Shown: positions 8,100-19,540, counted from the first letter of the stretch. The stretch is 19,555 nt of DNA from Mucidula mucida (GCA_015501055.1 JADNYV010000629.1:1-19555); one strand, 5' to 3'. The notes: generated by a model not told the origin, from the letters alone. Made by a program: numbers and translations.

Positions 8100-8700
8100 G
8101 GGGAAATGACGCAAGAGTTAGTCGTCCCTCCGGCGCTTTCGCCACAGCTCGTCTCTCGCCCTAGGTCTATCAACGTTGATGGTATAGACACTGAATAGGG
8201 TCTATCTCAGTGTAATCTCAGCGCTACGTTGCCCGTAACAGCAAGGAACACGACAGTCAATTCGGATTCGGAATCTCACCTAGACGGTACGTGCCTTTTC
8301 CGTCCTTGAATCGCTTTGCTTTCATCGAGACACATGTGATATTTGCTCATAGAACTAGCAGCGAGTTTCTCCGTGTCTGGAACGGTGGATAAAGCAACGC
8401 GAAGCGGTGCACATCTCCGTTGCAATCTGTGAGTTCTCAATCTTCCCGTGTTCAACCGCCTCGGCCTGACTCCCATCAGACGGTCAGGGCTGTACTATGA
8501 AACCTCTCCGCTGGTCTGGGAGATGGGAGATTTCAGCAAATACGCAGCGAGACGTCCCAAAGTGCATTCTCAACTTGAGCACATAAGATTCCGTTGTTTT
8601 TGTTCCCTCGATTGAAGTTGGTCAAACAACGTTCATCTCTCACAACGTCGTCTGGAATGAAGACATTTCAGCCCTCGTTACAAGCACAGGGAAGTTCATT
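8100..8700 (+). pseudogene. Unrecognised plus-strand exon series, unit 1
   Basis: Three exons can be joined in phase. The first reads MTQELVVPPALSPQLVSRPR, then a TAG, then TLPVTARNTTVNSDSESHLD. An intron of about 60 bases (GTACGTG...CATAG, about 8287-8352) joins ELAASFSVSGTVDKATRSGA, and a further intron of about 51 bases (GTGAGTT...ATCAG, about 8429-8479) joins SGLYYETSPLVWEMGDFSKY and AARRPKVHSQLEH. A second frame over the last exon, MKPLRWSGRWEI..., has an in-frame TAA here but is open in unit 2. Which frame is real is unresolved. No family recognised. Confidence 0.35.
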
Positions 8701-8960
8701 TGCGGCAAACGCATTCGCGTGGCGGCAGATTAATTCCCAACAACTTCCGAAAGTTCTGGTCCAGACTGACATCCGAATATTGCGGCTTCCGATCACCGGA
8801 ACTTTGTTACGTTTTGCTGGACTTTCTAGGCCAACGCAATGCAATAAAAGGCGATGGGATTCGAGGAATTCAACATCATCCTCCTTCCTTCTCTCCTCCT
8901 CTCCTCTTCTCTTGGCTCATCTCTAGTACTTTCTTCTTATTGATATATCCACTCTCCCAG

Positions 8961-9757
8961 TGATCTTGCTGATGCTCTGGTCATCGTCACCGACGCTACC
9001 TCCATTAACACGTCGGCGCGTCAGTAACGTGACCGCTTGGCTTGTTGATGAGAACCTGAGGTAGCTTCCTTCTCCACTACTACCATCATCTTCTCTCACT
9101 GACGCGCTCTTCTCTAGCTCTCGACGCTCGATGGCGCCTCCTCCGGTGACGCGGTACGTTGCTTCTCTTCTATTATTGCTGGAGCGTGCACTCATTCGTC
9201 TTGTCAGCCTTTTGTATACTGCCACTACTTCAACAACGACGCCGCTGTCTCTCACGACACCTTCGGACAACGTAGACAGTCATGCTTGCGTGTATCTTTT
9301 AGCGCTAGGTCCAGGCGCTTCCTTCTAGGTATGGTATTGTTCGTGTCCGAAGAATACTTACTTACTACCTGCTATAGTTGTCCACCGGCTGTACGCACTC
9401 CTTGTTGGTACGGTATCCGGCGCTTCCCATCTACAGCCTACGCCCTCTAGCCTTGACCCGTCTCGCGGGACCTTACTTTACCGCAGGTTCCACCCTTCGA
9501 CTTTGCGAATTGTACCAGGTGGGCTTCCCTGCTACCATCATTGTCCGACTTTGCTAATCCATTTTCGCCGTCTAGTCCTCTCCATCGACGACCTTCCTTG
9601 CACTCTGGTCAGTCGCGTCTCTCCAACTGTTGACCTGACCTGCTGGTCAGGCTGTTCTATACGGGGTCCAAACATTGATGTCGTCGGTCCCAACGGCGCA
9701 CTCGGACGACTTCAGGAAGACTTGACGATTGAGACTGAGCGGCTAAAGGATCCTTAA
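8961..9757 (+). CDS. Unrecognised plus-strand gene with at least seven short exons, unit 1
   Basis: A regular series of exons and introns: exon 8961-9060 (ILLMLWSSSPTLPP..., SNVTAWLVDENL), intron 9061-9117 with CACTGACGC branch site, exon 9118-9153, intron 9154-9207, exon 9208-9328 (PFVYCHYFNNDAAVSHDTFG or an alternative open frame), intron 9329-9377, exon 9378-9407 (VVHRLYALLV), intron 9408-9486, exon 9487-9518 (STLRLCELYQ), intron 9519-9575 with TGCTAATCC, then SSPSTTFLALW. Phases agree from 9208 onward. The last part, GPNIDVVGPNGALGRLQEDL, needs a frame change and ends at TAA 9755-9757, 17 bases before the unit junction. The hydrophobic start may be a signal or membrane segment. No family recognised. 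Confidence 0.45.
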
Positions 9758-9807
9758 GGTGCGTTTCCGTTAGCGGTCCCAATCTTTTGACTTACTATGT
9801 GCCGTAG

Positions 9808-10400
9808 CATTCCTTCAGGCATCGTCTTGCCCTCGTTTTACATCGAGGCAAGACTCGGGAATGACTGCGCCTGTTGTCGAAGACGCGTTCGAATATCTGG
9901 CTAATTAACGGGGAGAATATACGATTGGCGTGGACGACGTTCAACGGTGCGGCAGTAGCTCCACCCTTGCGAGGAGCCGTCGTTGATGTTGACCGTCTAC
10001 CTCTCGCGTTCTTAGACGACTTTGAGCCATTTCCTTTGGACCGGATGAACGCCCTCATATTTCTCTTACCGATGCGCCCTGCCCGTTCGGTCGTTCGGAC
10101 GTCGCTCTCCCCCTCTCTCCACTTTGTGGGTATGATTTTGTCTCACTGGCAGGGCACTCGTTTGACTAACCGTTTCGTTGCCTCTAGACATCGACGTCGA
10201 CGACTTGAAGACGTTTTCTAGTATCTCGATCTTTTGAGTCTGCGGCGGTGTTTACTTTGGCTACGTGCCGGGTGAATGTAGACAACGAACGCGAGGCTAC
10301 GGCTGTCATTTGGCTCCGCGCCGGTGATCTTCTTTAACGGACTCAATTTCGTGTTGAGCAACGATGGCGCCACTTTTTGTGCCGGGATACTGTCAAAATA
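9808..10400 (+). pseudogene. Unrecognised multi-exon plus-strand gene, unit 2 (disrupted)
   Basis: Second copy of the 34-640 gene. Without the 11-base insertion, exon 1 ends at 9978 and a very short intron (9979-10015, 37 bases) restores the phase into the FEPFP exon. The same in-frame TAA after AFEYLAN is present. A candidate 49-base intron (9759-9807, with a TTGACTTAC branch-like motif and CCGTAG acceptor) links the last exon of the preceding unit to this exon in matching phase, but a TAA at 9755-9757 lies just before its donor. The gene may therefore start here, or be a continuation across the junction. Family unknown. Confidence 0.38.
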
Positions 10401-10661
10401 GACGGGTAAGTCGACGACTTTCAAGCTCATGTCGTTACTGAACATGGAGTCATTCAGGTCAATTCATTGGTTTCAAATTCATCCGTATGTGCTTTCATCC
10501 TGTCGCTAATATTTTCGTTGGTGCTTCTCAAGCAATCTTCGAAGATGACGAATACCTGACTAGCTCCCGATGATCTTTAATGGCCGCTGGTAAGTAGTTT
10601 CTTCTGGTCCCTGTCTTGATCACCTTGCTCACGATTATTTCTCAGAGTTTCGTGTCCCACA

Positions 10662-10995
10662 ATGAGGATACCACTGGCATTCGCGAGCCTTGGGGCGATC
10701 GAGCCTGGGATGCTCGATAGCCGGGCACCTTTCATTGGTGGGTTATCGTCGGTCTACCCCAATATCAACTGACCTTGGTTTGTCTTAGTGGCCATAGTAT
10801 CTACAGACGAGCGCCTCGAACGACGTTGGCTATAGGTAGGTGTCGCTGTATCACGAAACTCGCGGGCACTGGCAGGAGGGGAGAGCGATGGGAAGAGCTT
10901 GCATGCAACTATAGCGGCGAGACTCTAGAAGGTACATTAGAGATGACAAACAAGATGCATTGTCAACGTACAACTGTGACGCGGCTGAGCTTTGA
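10662..10995 (+). CDS. Small unrecognised plus-strand gene, three exons, unit 2
   Basis: Second copy of the 900-1234 gene, starting at the ATG 10662. The first two exons match unit 1 apart from one substitution. Here the lesions differ: an extra G in the run at about 10877-10880 shifts the start of the third exon, and one base is missing in the codons before QDALSTYNC. However, the C-terminus is clean and ends in DAAEL followed by a stop at 10993-10995, which unit 1 lacks because of its extra C. The two units are thus broken at different places in this exon. Function unknown. Confidence 0.4.
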
Positions 10996-11258
10996 ATAAC
11001 ACCAATTGTGAGTGAGGTGCAGGAGGAGGAAGTAGAGTGGTAGTAGACTTTAGATGACATTGTGATGGAGATTCAATTTTGGCATAACGTCCAACAGCGT
11101 CAATGAAACTGTCTCTCTTGATCGACGAGTAGGGCAAGGGTCTGGCGAATCCCACAACCAAGAGTCTTCAGGCCCTCGGAAAATATCCTGAGAAGCCTAC
11201 CCCTCGACCGTGCCGTGTATCGACTTCCTTCCTTCTGTCCTCTTCCATGATCGTACAG

Positions 11259-11388
11259 GCGGTGAAGGGAGATTTCTTGACAAACGGCTCGAGTACTTCC
11301 TCTTCGAGAAGCGCACTCCTCTGGACGCAAAGGAGCACATATCTACAAGCGGGAGGGTCTGTCGCACATCGTCCGGTTATCTCAGTGA
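11259..11388 (+). CDS. Plus-strand C-terminal-like exon, unit 2
   Basis: After a TACAG acceptor the text reads GEGRFLDKRLEYFLFEKRTP, then LDAKEHI and, after a one-base shift at about 11340, YKREGLSHIVRLSQ followed by TGA at 11386-11388. The charged and aromatic composition looks like genuine protein. The exon ends about 90 bases before the GH76 stop codon on the other strand, so the two genes converge. I do not recognise the family and cannot fix the 5' exons; it may belong to the gene at 10662. Confidence 0.4.
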
Positions 11389-11474
11389 AATTGTCTTTCA
11401 GGCCTGGTTTTGTTTTCGTTCGCAGGACACAGATAATTTTCACTCCTCAAATGTCCACAATGGGGTATGTTTCG

Positions 11475-12925
11475 TCAACAGTTTAACGACCCAGCCGCCA
11501 CTAATGCACCCAATGCTGCACCTTGCGCCGGGCCAGTGAACGCCGCCGCACCTCCATCCTTCGCATACCACAGATTGCTATACACTCCCTCTTCATCAGG
11601 CTTAGCCGCATTCGCGAGAACTTTGTCCGCCTGCAGCTTGACAAAGTCACTGTACTTCGTACCGTCATCGCGAGAGGTTATTGTCAGGAACCACGCCCTA
11701 TTCGACCGATTTAGCTTCTGTCAGGAAAGGAGAAGGGAAGAGGGAACGGCACATACATGTACTGTACGGTTATCCCCTTGAATGACTGCTGGTCTGCATT
11801 GCACTTAAGGTCAGTGGCGCTCTCGCATCCTTCGCGCAGCCCCGAGTCGACAGTAAGGTTCTCGATTATGCTATCCATGATGCCAAAGGCGGCGGTTATC
11901 GCAGCTTCGGATTTGGCATCTGAGATATCGGTATTAATGTTAAGCGCAAACGGAAAAGACAAAGGCGAACATTTGTATAGATACCCCAAGCCAACAAGGA
12001 TAACGCCTTGGTTGTAAGTCCTTTAAAGACGGTGAAAAAGAAACACATCATGAAGCGAAGCCGGTTACCATTGCGTCTGCCCGTTGTTAGCGCATGTCCC
12101 GTCCTTAGTTAGACCGTCGTTGAACACTGCCACGCTCGTCAGCTTTGATCTTGACCGAAGGGATTAGCTTACATCCGTTGTCGCCTTGCATACCAATCGA
12201 GTCGAGCCATGTCCATGCTAAAAAAGTGTAAGCTGTCGATATACGTTGAGATAGGCTCCCTTACTGTTGTTGAGATTGTCCAAATACTGGGAATCCTTCG
12301 TAGTCTCGTATAGGTAACCAGAGGTAGCGGTGTATAGTTCATTTGTCTATAGCAATGATCAACAGTGATCCTTTGACACGGGAAAGCACCCACAATGGCA
12401 TTCTTGTAGTCACGGGCGAGCTCCAGAAGACTGTGAAGAATCAATACGAGAAGCTAAGAATGCACAACCAACTCACGTCCGCCACGGCAATATGTGCTAT
12501 CCACCGCCGTGCCGGCGATATCATAAAACTTCTTGCCCAACTCCGTATTTCCCGCCTGTAGATATGCGATGGACACCCACTGCACGTCGTCATACGATCC
12601 GCCGTTCTCCAAGTAATCCTCGTTGCCTTTGAAGACCGTGTCTATTACGCCAGAGTACGTCGAGGCGCCTGTCAGGGCGTCCACTACACGTAGAGATCAG
12701 CCAAAAGCACATGAGCGAGAATTTGGGACGTACGGCGAAGGAGATGCCATGTATCCACTGCCCCAATCCATACCGCCTGGTCGCCATATGTTCCGTCAGC
12801 GCCAAAGTAGCTGGCCTGCAGCTTTCTGCGGCGGTCACGGCCGCGTCGACGTATTTCTGGCATAATCCGTTCACCGCCGCGGGTGTCAGCGCAAGGGCAG
12901 TCGTCAAGTAGCCGATTTTGGAGGC
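11475..12925 (-). CDS. Glycoside hydrolase family 76 protein, 9 exons, unit 2
   Basis: Second copy of the GH76 gene. Exons: 12925-12734, 12683-12477, 12430-12394, 12346-12265, 12217-12173, 12126-12069, 12020-11985, 11919-11768, 11717-11475. The last intron (11718-11767, GTACAG...GACAG) splices in phase 0 from QQSFKGIT to KLNRSNRAWFLTITSRDDG, a junction that is broken in unit 1. Conversely this unit has lost one base near 12417, in SSARDYKNAI, which is intact in unit 1. Both copies are out of frame between QKYVDAAVTAAE and LQASYFGAD (near 12825) and at the donor after TYNQGVILVGL. The catalytic DD motif and TYNQG are present. The intron after VILVGL differs greatly from unit 1, while surrounding exons are close. 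Confidence 0.85.
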
Positions 12926-13308
12926 CTAAACGCGTAAACGAGCTACATTGCGTGGATGACACCTGATTGTCAAAGCCTGTGTACATTCCTCCTATGCACA
13001 TGAGATTATGCGATCACTGGTGGATGGATCGCATACATCTTTCTGGGTGGATGGAGCGATGGGTCGCGTCTGGCTGTGGCTGTGCAGTGCGCGTACTCAA
13101 ACGTCGAGATTGAACGGCGACAGTTATCGCTTCACGGAGTGCATTCTAGTCGTATTATAGATGCGTAGGATACTCTAGGTTAGAAGAGTAGACAGTAAAA
13201 GCCAGTGAATAAAAGTTTTGTTCAACTCGATGTAGGGTGGGGGGTACGAAAAAGGCATAATTCACGAGTACAAGTCCACAAAATCATATTTTATACGATC
13301 ATAATTTA

Positions 13309-13462
13309 GCCCGCCTGACGGGCGCCAAAGAACCAAAAAGGATCCCCCAGTCATATCAACTGGGGGTTCCTTTTGGCTCGCACCGGTTGATTAGACCGGT
13401 GGCCTCATAGAGGACTTTGCCTGAACGTCAAAACGACGGCGTACCACTACACAGTGGGACGT
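13309..13462. other. Cluster of five consecutive hairpins, unit 2
   Basis: This is an exact copy of 3558-3711, inside a 937-base block with no difference between units. The same five stems are present, including the long H2 stem with its bulged A and T-T mismatch. No compensatory changes are available, so pairing cannot be tested from the two copies alone. Confidence 0.5.
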
Positions 13463-14253
13463 CTGACTCCCTTGCTTTTCTATCCCCAAGAGCCCCGCGG
13501 CCATGCCATTTCTCGTAGAGCAGGAAGGTTAGCTCTTGGGTTCCAGGAAGAGTGCCGTTGGCCTTTGCCTCTGTCCACTGGGTTTATATATCCTCTTAAA
13601 GTGTCTGGACTATGACCTAGAATCGGATGTCTTGACGACATGCGGCCTTGGCACCCCGAACTGCGCCACACTTCTTTCCGTTTAGTTGAGTCGTACGCGG
13701 TGTTGTTCAAAAGCCCGTTATTGGAGCTCTTGACTCGTCTTGCAGTCGTGATCCTGCGCGCTCTCAATGGTTTGCTATACACTGAAAGAATTTCAGCCTT
13801 CGTTACTCGCAATATCCGGATGTCGGCATACTTGATCCAGAGTCGCCTCGCGTACCTTGCCTATTCTGGGACCATAGGTACTTCTGTCTGTGCTCCCTGC
13901 TAGGTAAGGTCGATTCACTGCATTATGGGTATCACTCGATTTGAAAAAATTAGCTCGATTCAGTCCGGCGAGGGATACTAAGCTTCCTGACTGCTTGCAA
14001 CAGAAAGTGAGTCGCGATACTTCGGTCAGGGTCTGAAAGACTGCGGTCTAGAGCAATAGAAACGTGAATGGTGTCATTGTTTGGAGAACTGGATACACCG
14101 TGTTCGCCACGTCCAATCCGGTCTGTCTCTACCCACCATGTCTCCACAGCCTGGTTTCGGCGTTCAACTCCCAAACCTGCATTTCTGTCGTATTTGCGTC
14201 TACGACACGTTTAACAATGCATACGACTTGGAAGGAAGACGGTGCTTACCTCG

Positions 14254-14859
14254 TCATTCAGACACTACCAAACAACGTACTCCAGTACTCGCGACGCCTT
14301 CCCCATCTCGACCACAGAGCGGCAAGTTCATCCTGTCCTTGACGCGCTTCGTCGGCTCATAGTTTGTATAGTCTTGGTGTGTCGAGAAAGGCGGATGCCA
14401 TGGCATCAAGTCAGACGTGGTGCTTGGACGTCGAAAAGGTGAGCCTGGTACACATTTGGACTGGCACCCGCTCAATTCCTCCAGATCCGGTCTCAGAATT
14501 CGCAGAAGAAACAGGCGGTCATCCGAGGAAGAAGGATCGGGTCGTACTGCCTGACAGCGAAGTACGTCGTCAAGCTTAAGGTTGAACGTGAGTTCCATAT
14601 TCGGCGACGCAGACCACTGCCTCAACTCGTCCAGATCCGGGTTCAGAATACGCCGAAGGCATACTCGTTCGTCCGAGAGAAGAAGGAACATGCTGGTACA
14701 AAGTGCGTCGTCACTATCCGCATGCAAAAGACTCATGTCATCAACAGCGGAGAGCGACGAAGCAGGCACCAGCTCAATTCGTCCAGATCCGGGGTTAGAT
14801 TTCGGAGAAGAAGGCGGATCACTTGACAGCGAAGCAGAGTGAGAGGACGTCCGGGGCAA
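14254..14859 (-). CDS. Possible minus-strand repeat-containing protein, 201 codons, unit 2
   Basis: This is the longest uninterrupted frame in the window. It is acidic and Ser-rich: SSDPPSSPKSNPGSGRIELV, SLLHADSDDALC, SDERVCLRRILNPDLDEL, SSSDDRLFLLRILRPDLEEL. The two RILxPDLxEL motifs are about 50 residues apart, matching the DNA repeat period. There is no ATG at the 5' limit and no evident domain. The openness may be a by-product of the repeat, because the other strand is long and open in unit 1. Treat as a candidate only. Confidence 0.33.
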   Translation of the reverse strand: MPRTSSHSASLSSDPPSSPKSNPGSGRIELVPASSLSAVDDMSLLHADSDDALCTSMFLLLSDERVCLRRILNPDLDELRQWSASPNMELTFNLKLDDVLRCQAVRPDPSSSDDRLFLLRILRPDLEELSGCQSKCVPGSPFRRPSTTSDLMPWHPPFSTHQDYTNYEPTKRVKDRMNLPLCGRDGEGVASTGVRCLVVSE

Positions 14860-14880
14860 AGGTGTGTCGTCGACGTGTCT
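14471..14880 (+). repeat. Imperfect tandem triplication, period about 151 bases, unit 2
   Basis: The same three repeat starts are found at 14471, 14621 and 14773, spaced 150 and 152 bases. The first spacing is exactly 50 codons here, in line with the uninterrupted minus-strand frame of this unit. The third copy carries about 9 extra bases relative to unit 1, near 14834. Confidence 0.75.
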
Positions 14881-15025
14881 AGATTCCAGAATGTCTAACG
14901 CAAGTTCTTAGTTTGCGAGTTTAACGACACCAGATTTCAAGCGAGCAAGGGTCGAAATAGGGCGACGAAGGAATGACGGTTGGAAGGAAGAGACCACGTT
15001 GATCGGGTTGGTCTAAATGCGGGTT

Positions 15026-15487
15026 CGTCCTTCCCACCATCATCGACGACTTGAAAACTGATTCTATCCAGCCACTACGCGTCGTCCCCGTGTAAACCCT
15101 TCGTCACCAATTCTGGACCATTTCAACGCGATACAGACGAATAGTCGACCTTTGACCACCGCAAATTGATTGGCGGTAGAGACGTTATTGGGACAAGGTG
15201 TGTTATTAGACCGTTAGTATAATTCAATTCTGACTTACTCGTAGAAACCATCTTCGGTTGAATGCCCCCTCGTAGTGTGCAGTCAGCACCGTGACGGCAA
15301 AGACCATTACCGGCGGCGCATCTCGAGACTGGAGCGCTCCAGGAACGTGATCATGCAACACAAGTGGCGTCGACTGTCCTCGCCGGACCGGCTTTTTTCC
15401 CGGGACAAAGTCCGTATTTCCGATCGTCTTCGTGTATATTGACTGACCCTTTTCAGATCAGACTATTCTTCATCTCACGCTGCTCTA
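15026..15487. other. Block of strong divergence between the two units, unit 2 allele
   Basis: Counterpart of 5275-5713, about 23 bases longer. In the exon near its end this allele reads HKWRRLSSPDRLFSRDK where unit 1 has a shorter ERDLTTSSPDRLFSREK. Differences in the shared PDRLFSR part fall in third codon positions, which supports coding on the plus strand. Confidence 0.85.
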
Positions 15488-16980
15488 CGGCCTTTTGGTA
15501 CACGACACGGTTCAACTCGTTTGGGATGTACATGCGGATTTGCCGCCTCCGCGAATCTTGGCAGTCGGTCAATATCTTACGCCCTGCCGACCTCGAAAGG
15601 TCTGATACTACCAGCGCGATTGCCCTCGCCGGGCAGGCTTTTGGTCTGGGTCGAAGGCAAGTTTCTAATGTTGAATTTGGCCTCAATTTCGTGCTGATTT
15701 ACTGCAGGTTCGCCGTAGTTTGGGGCTCAACACGGTACGTTCAATCTGGGCACTAATGCTCATTATTTGTTTCAGCCTCCTTCAAGACCGTCAACCTAGG
15801 CCTGCACCAGAGCAGTATCGCTACGGATTGCTGATCCCGATCTGGATCTGACGACATTTCGTGTCGCCGTCGTTTTCGGACCCTGTTACGGCGAACTTGG
15901 TCCAGGTCCATTTGGTATGTTCTCTCCTTCCCTGAATTCCTACATTGACAGCCTTTTCTTCTGAAGTAGAGCGGAGCGCGGCACTCAACAGCGGCGCCGA
16001 GACCGCCTCGTTACGGTCTGGACCCTTCCACTCGAATCAGTTGATAACTGGAACAAAGGAACGCCACACTTCGATTTCGACGACATGCCCGTACATGGAG
16101 ACGGCGTCAACGGCGCGCCGTCCGCTATCCAGTCATTACTGAAACCCAAGACGTTCGCGCTGGCCAAGGCTCGCGATATCCCCAAGGTTCGTGTCTTTAA
16201 ATTTGTTTAGATTGCTTTTCCGTCTGACTGCTTCGCAGGGTCTCGAGGCGGCGACGGCGCTGGCGCTTCACTTTCCCCGCGACTAACTCCATCTGCAATA
16301 TACTCAACAACGAAGGGGAAACAGACTTATTCCGGTATGCCTGTTTCTCTGCTCCGTATCTGTAGGCTTACAACCCCTTTCTAGCACAGTATATAGGCAG
16401 CAGTGACCAGCGGCTGAACGCCGCTGCGTCCGCGCTGCGGGCTCCTCACTGCTGCTTGACCATCAAGTCGGGATACCATTACGCCACGGGAACGACGGAC
16501 CTGGCCTCGCCCTCGCCTCGTAATAGCGAACCAGCCATTCTAATGCCGATCTGGATCTCTGGGCTTTCGGCCTGCTGCACGAATTAGGCGACTTTGCGGA
16601 TTGGGCTAATGGCAATTTGTTTAAGCCGGATAACGACGGGCACTACCTTAAAGCTCCTACTGCGCTGACTACGGCTCAACAGGACGAGTATAGCGACCTT
16701 GGCGGAACTCTGCGCCACATTTTGATTTTGGGCCCAGCGGAACTGTGGGAGGAGGTGGGCTCGGGCGTCCTTAAACGGCCACCTATATTACGGACGTCGC
16801 CTCTATGCGCACGCGCACTTGCAGGATCCTCCGACTAATTTGGAATCCATATGGTTCGTGTCTCCATCATTGATTGGATTCATTTTTCCATCGTTGACTC
16901 ATTTCCAGGTCGCGATTACGGCGACTACGTCTCCGTCCTGTTGCCCTGTGAGGGACCTTCATCTGTAATTTTGAGGGACT
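15330..16980 (+). pseudogene. Unrecognised plus-strand multi-exon gene(s), unit 2
   Basis: Second copy. Its first exons lie in the diverged block: RRLSSPDRLFSRDK, intron 15410-15461 (weaker GTCCGT donor), then ILHLTLLYGLLVHDTVQLVW against YLHFTLLCGLLVHDTVQLVW in unit 1, so the protein text is better conserved than the DNA. From 15799 to 16784 it is identical to unit 1, including the shared frame breaks. The extra 10 bases at 16785-16794 give a longer frame, GHLYYGRRLYAHAHLQDPP, suggesting unit 1 lost these bases. The C-terminus RDYGDYVSVLLPCEG matches. Function unknown. Confidence 0.5.
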
Positions 16981-17092
16981 AGATTCTGGCGGGGGCGGTA
17001 TTGATATAGTGCGAGAATTGGTAGGTAGAACTACGTAGAAGCTATGACTCTGTTACATGTCTTCTCGTAGAATAAGCGTTAATGAAGCTAGA

Positions 17093-17098
17093 TTTATT
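17093..17098 (-). terminator. Polyadenylation signal AATAAA, unit 2
   Basis: Same hexamer as in unit 1, 60 bases past the stop of the gene ending at 17158, conserved although the C-terminal codons between have changed. Confidence 0.45.
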
Positions 17099-17157
17099 GA
17101 TATCTTGACTGTTCGAACTTAAAAACAACGAAAGACATAACATAGACTTCAAAATTG

Positions 17158-17644
17158 TCACGGAGGCGTACCTACAAAATCGATATCTCCAAATAACACA
17201 TCGTTGAAGAGGGTATAGATGCCCAAAATACCACCTAGAGACTTGTACAAGATCCCACTGAAACATGGTAAACAGCCAAACTCGGAGATGATTGCATACT
17301 AACCGATATACCACATGTTCACATTTACGAACGAGTGAGTAGCCCCGAAACGTCCAACCCGAACTTCTCAAAAAGTTCCTTCCAGGGGAGCCCAGAAACC
17401 ATCGCGACACATCTTCAGAACCCTGAAGTTCATGTCCGTGTAGTCGCCAGGATGATCTGGCGTGTCGTACACGGCATATTCTCTCCGGACGTTCAGCATG
17501 TACGTTGAATAGAGAGCACGGTCCAGACATCGTACGGGCTCGGAATTAACGGGAAAAGGTCATGTTTGAAGGTATCAATCTAGACCAGGCAACCCCAAGT
17601 GATCGGTGCAACGTGAACTCGAACCACATCGACTCCGATATTGG
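17158..17644 (-). CDS. Unrecognised protein with hydrophobic C-terminal segments, unit 2
   Basis: Second copy of the 7365-7860 gene. The large exon (17644-17300) is identical to unit 1 over most of its length. The intron 17258-17299 has changed inside (GTATGCAATC) but keeps its donor and TTTCAG acceptor. The last exon reads GILYKSLGGILGIYTLFNDV, with two amino-acid changes (G to K, C to G). A substitution makes the stop earlier, giving VGTPP as the C-terminus instead of VGTPPSHF. Retention of splice sites and frame in the most variable part supports the gene model. Confidence 0.55.
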
Positions 17645-17889
17645 AACGCTTACACCGACGCGTACTCAGGCTTTCCCGCTGTCTGGACACTCTCGACAAC
17701 CTGAATTTACTTGGATGTTACTTTGAGCTTTACGTAATGCAAATTCCGATAGTCTTTGGGCAACTGGACGCGCTTCGATACCTCTTTTTCGCGTCAGAGG
17801 TGGTTAGGACCCTGCATATCGATAGCACGAGGATTTCTTGGCCCCTGTGACGCGTCTGGGGTGCTGATAATCTTATCTCGTGCGGGGAA

Positions 17890-18517
17890 ATGACGCAAGA
17901 GTTAGTCGTCCCTCCGGCGCTTTCGCCACAGCTCGTCTCTCGCCCTAGGTCTATCAACGTTGATGGTATAGACACTGAATAGGGTCTATCTCAGTGTAAT
18001 CTCAGCGCTATGTTGCCCGTAACAGCAAGGAACACGACAGTCAATTCGGATTCGGAATCTCACCTAGACGGTACGTGCCTTTTCCGTCCTTGAATCGCTT
18101 TGCTTTCATCGAGACACATGTGATATTTGCTCATAGAACTAGCGGCGAGTTTCTCCGTGTCTGGAACGGTGGATAAAGCAACGCGAAGCGGTGCACATCT
18201 CCGTTGCAATCTGTGAGTTCTCAATCTTCCCGTGTTCAACCGCCTCGGCCTGACTCCCATCAGACGGTCAGGGCTGTACTATGAAACCTCTCCGCTGGTC
18301 TGGGAGATGGGAGATTCCAGTAAATACGCAGCGAGATGTCCCAAAGTGCATTCTCAACTTGAGCACGCAAGATTCCGTTGTTTTCGTTCCCTCGATTGAA
18401 GTTGGTCAAACAACGTTCATCTCTCACAACGTCGTCTGTAATGAAGACATTTCGGCCCTCGTTACAAGCACAGGGAAGTTCATTTGCGGCAAACGCATTC
18501 GCGTGGCGGCAGATTAA
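17890..18517 (+). pseudogene. Unrecognised plus-strand exon series, unit 2
   Basis: Copy of 8100-8700 with the same introns. The differences are nearly all transitions. In this unit the frame from 18281, MKPLRWSGRWEIPVNTQRDV then CILNLSTQDSVVFVPSIEVG and TSTGKFICGKRIRVAAD, is open for 78 codons and closes with TAA at 18515-18517, whereas unit 1 has TAA in place of CAA. A further frame downstream, NNFRKFWSRLTSEYCGFRSP, is open in both units. Three plausible frames in sequence suggest a gene with missing introns or frame breaks. Function unknown. Confidence 0.35.
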
Positions 18518-18737
18518 TTCCCAACAACTTCCGAAAGTTCTGGTCCAGACTGACATCCGAATATTGCGGCTTCCGATCACCGGAACTTTGTTACGTTTTG
18601 CTGGACTTTCTAGGCCAACGCAATGCAATAAAAGGCGATGGGATTCGAGGAATTCAACATCATCGTCCTTCCTTCTCTCCTCCTCTCCTCTTCTCTTGGC
18701 TCATCTCTAGTACTTTATTGATATATCCACTCTCCCG

Positions 18738-19540
18738 GTGATCTTGCTGATGCTCTGGTCATCGTCACCGACGCTACCTCCATTAACACGTCGGCGCGTC
18801 AGTAACGTGACCGCTTGGGCTTGTTGATGAGAACCTGAGGTAGCTTCCTTCTCCACTACTACCATCATCTTCTCTCACTGACGCGCTCTCCTCTAGCTCT
18901 CGACGCTTGATGGCGCCTCCTCCGGTGACGCGGTACGTTGCTTCTCTTCTATTATTGCTGGAGCGTGCACTCATTCGTCTTGTCAGCCTTTTGTATACTG
19001 CCACTACTTCAACAACGACGCCGCTGTCTCTCACGACACCCTTCGGACAACGTAGACAGTCATGCTTGCGTGTATCTTTTAGCGCTAGGTCCAGGCGCTT
19101 CCTTCTAGGTATGGTATTGTTCGTGTCCGAAGAATACTTACTTACTACCTGCTATAGTTGTCCACCGGCTGTACGCACTCCTTGTTGGTACGGTATCTGG
19201 CGCTTCCCATATACAGTCTACGCCCTCTAGCCTTGACCCGTCTCGCGGGACCTTACTTTACCGCCAGGTTCCACCCTTCGACTTTGCGAATTGTACCAGG
19301 TGGGCTTCCCTGCTACCATCATTGTCCGACTTTGCTAATCCATTTTCGCCGTCTAGTCCTCTCCATCGACGACCTTCCTTGCACTCTGGTCAGTCGCGTC
19401 TCTCCAACTGTTGACCTGACCTGCTGGTCAGGCTGTTCTATACGGGGTCCAAACATTGATGTCGTCGGTCCCAACGGCGCACTCGGACGACTTCAGGAAG
19501 ACTTGACGATTGAGACTGAGCGGCTACAGGATCCTTAAGG
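18738..19540 (+). CDS. Unrecognised plus-strand gene with at least seven short exons, unit 2
   Basis: Second copy. An extra G in the first exon (about 18815-18820) and an extra C in the third (about 19041) shift frames relative to unit 1; the latter moves from the LLYTATTSTTTPLSLTTP frame into FGQRRQSCLRVSFSARSR, which continues in phase into VVHRLYALLV. The splice sites of all introns are kept, apart from an inserted C near 19264 just before the CCAGG acceptor. The C-terminal text ends ...IETERLQDP with the same stop, and the window ends 15 bases later. Confidence 0.43.

Larger units (their letters stand above)
1..9774 (+). repeat. Unit 1 of a direct tandem repeat (about 9.77 kb)
   Basis: Every segment of this interval reappears in the same order and orientation from 9775 onward; the opening bases ggtcccaatcttttgactta recur exactly at 9775. 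The unit contains all genes described here. Its boundary is arbitrary: coding-like sequence and a candidate intron (9759-9807) run across the junction. Compared with unit 2 it carries an extra 11 bases at about 204-214, lacks 10 bases after 7010, and has a strongly different block at 5275-5713. Confidence 0.97.

Noticed and set aside
8923..9270. Minus-strand 115-codon frame rich in Ser and Arg
   Set aside because: It runs antisense to a regular plus-strand exon-intron series with branch sites, and its composition reflects the pyrimidine-rich introns.
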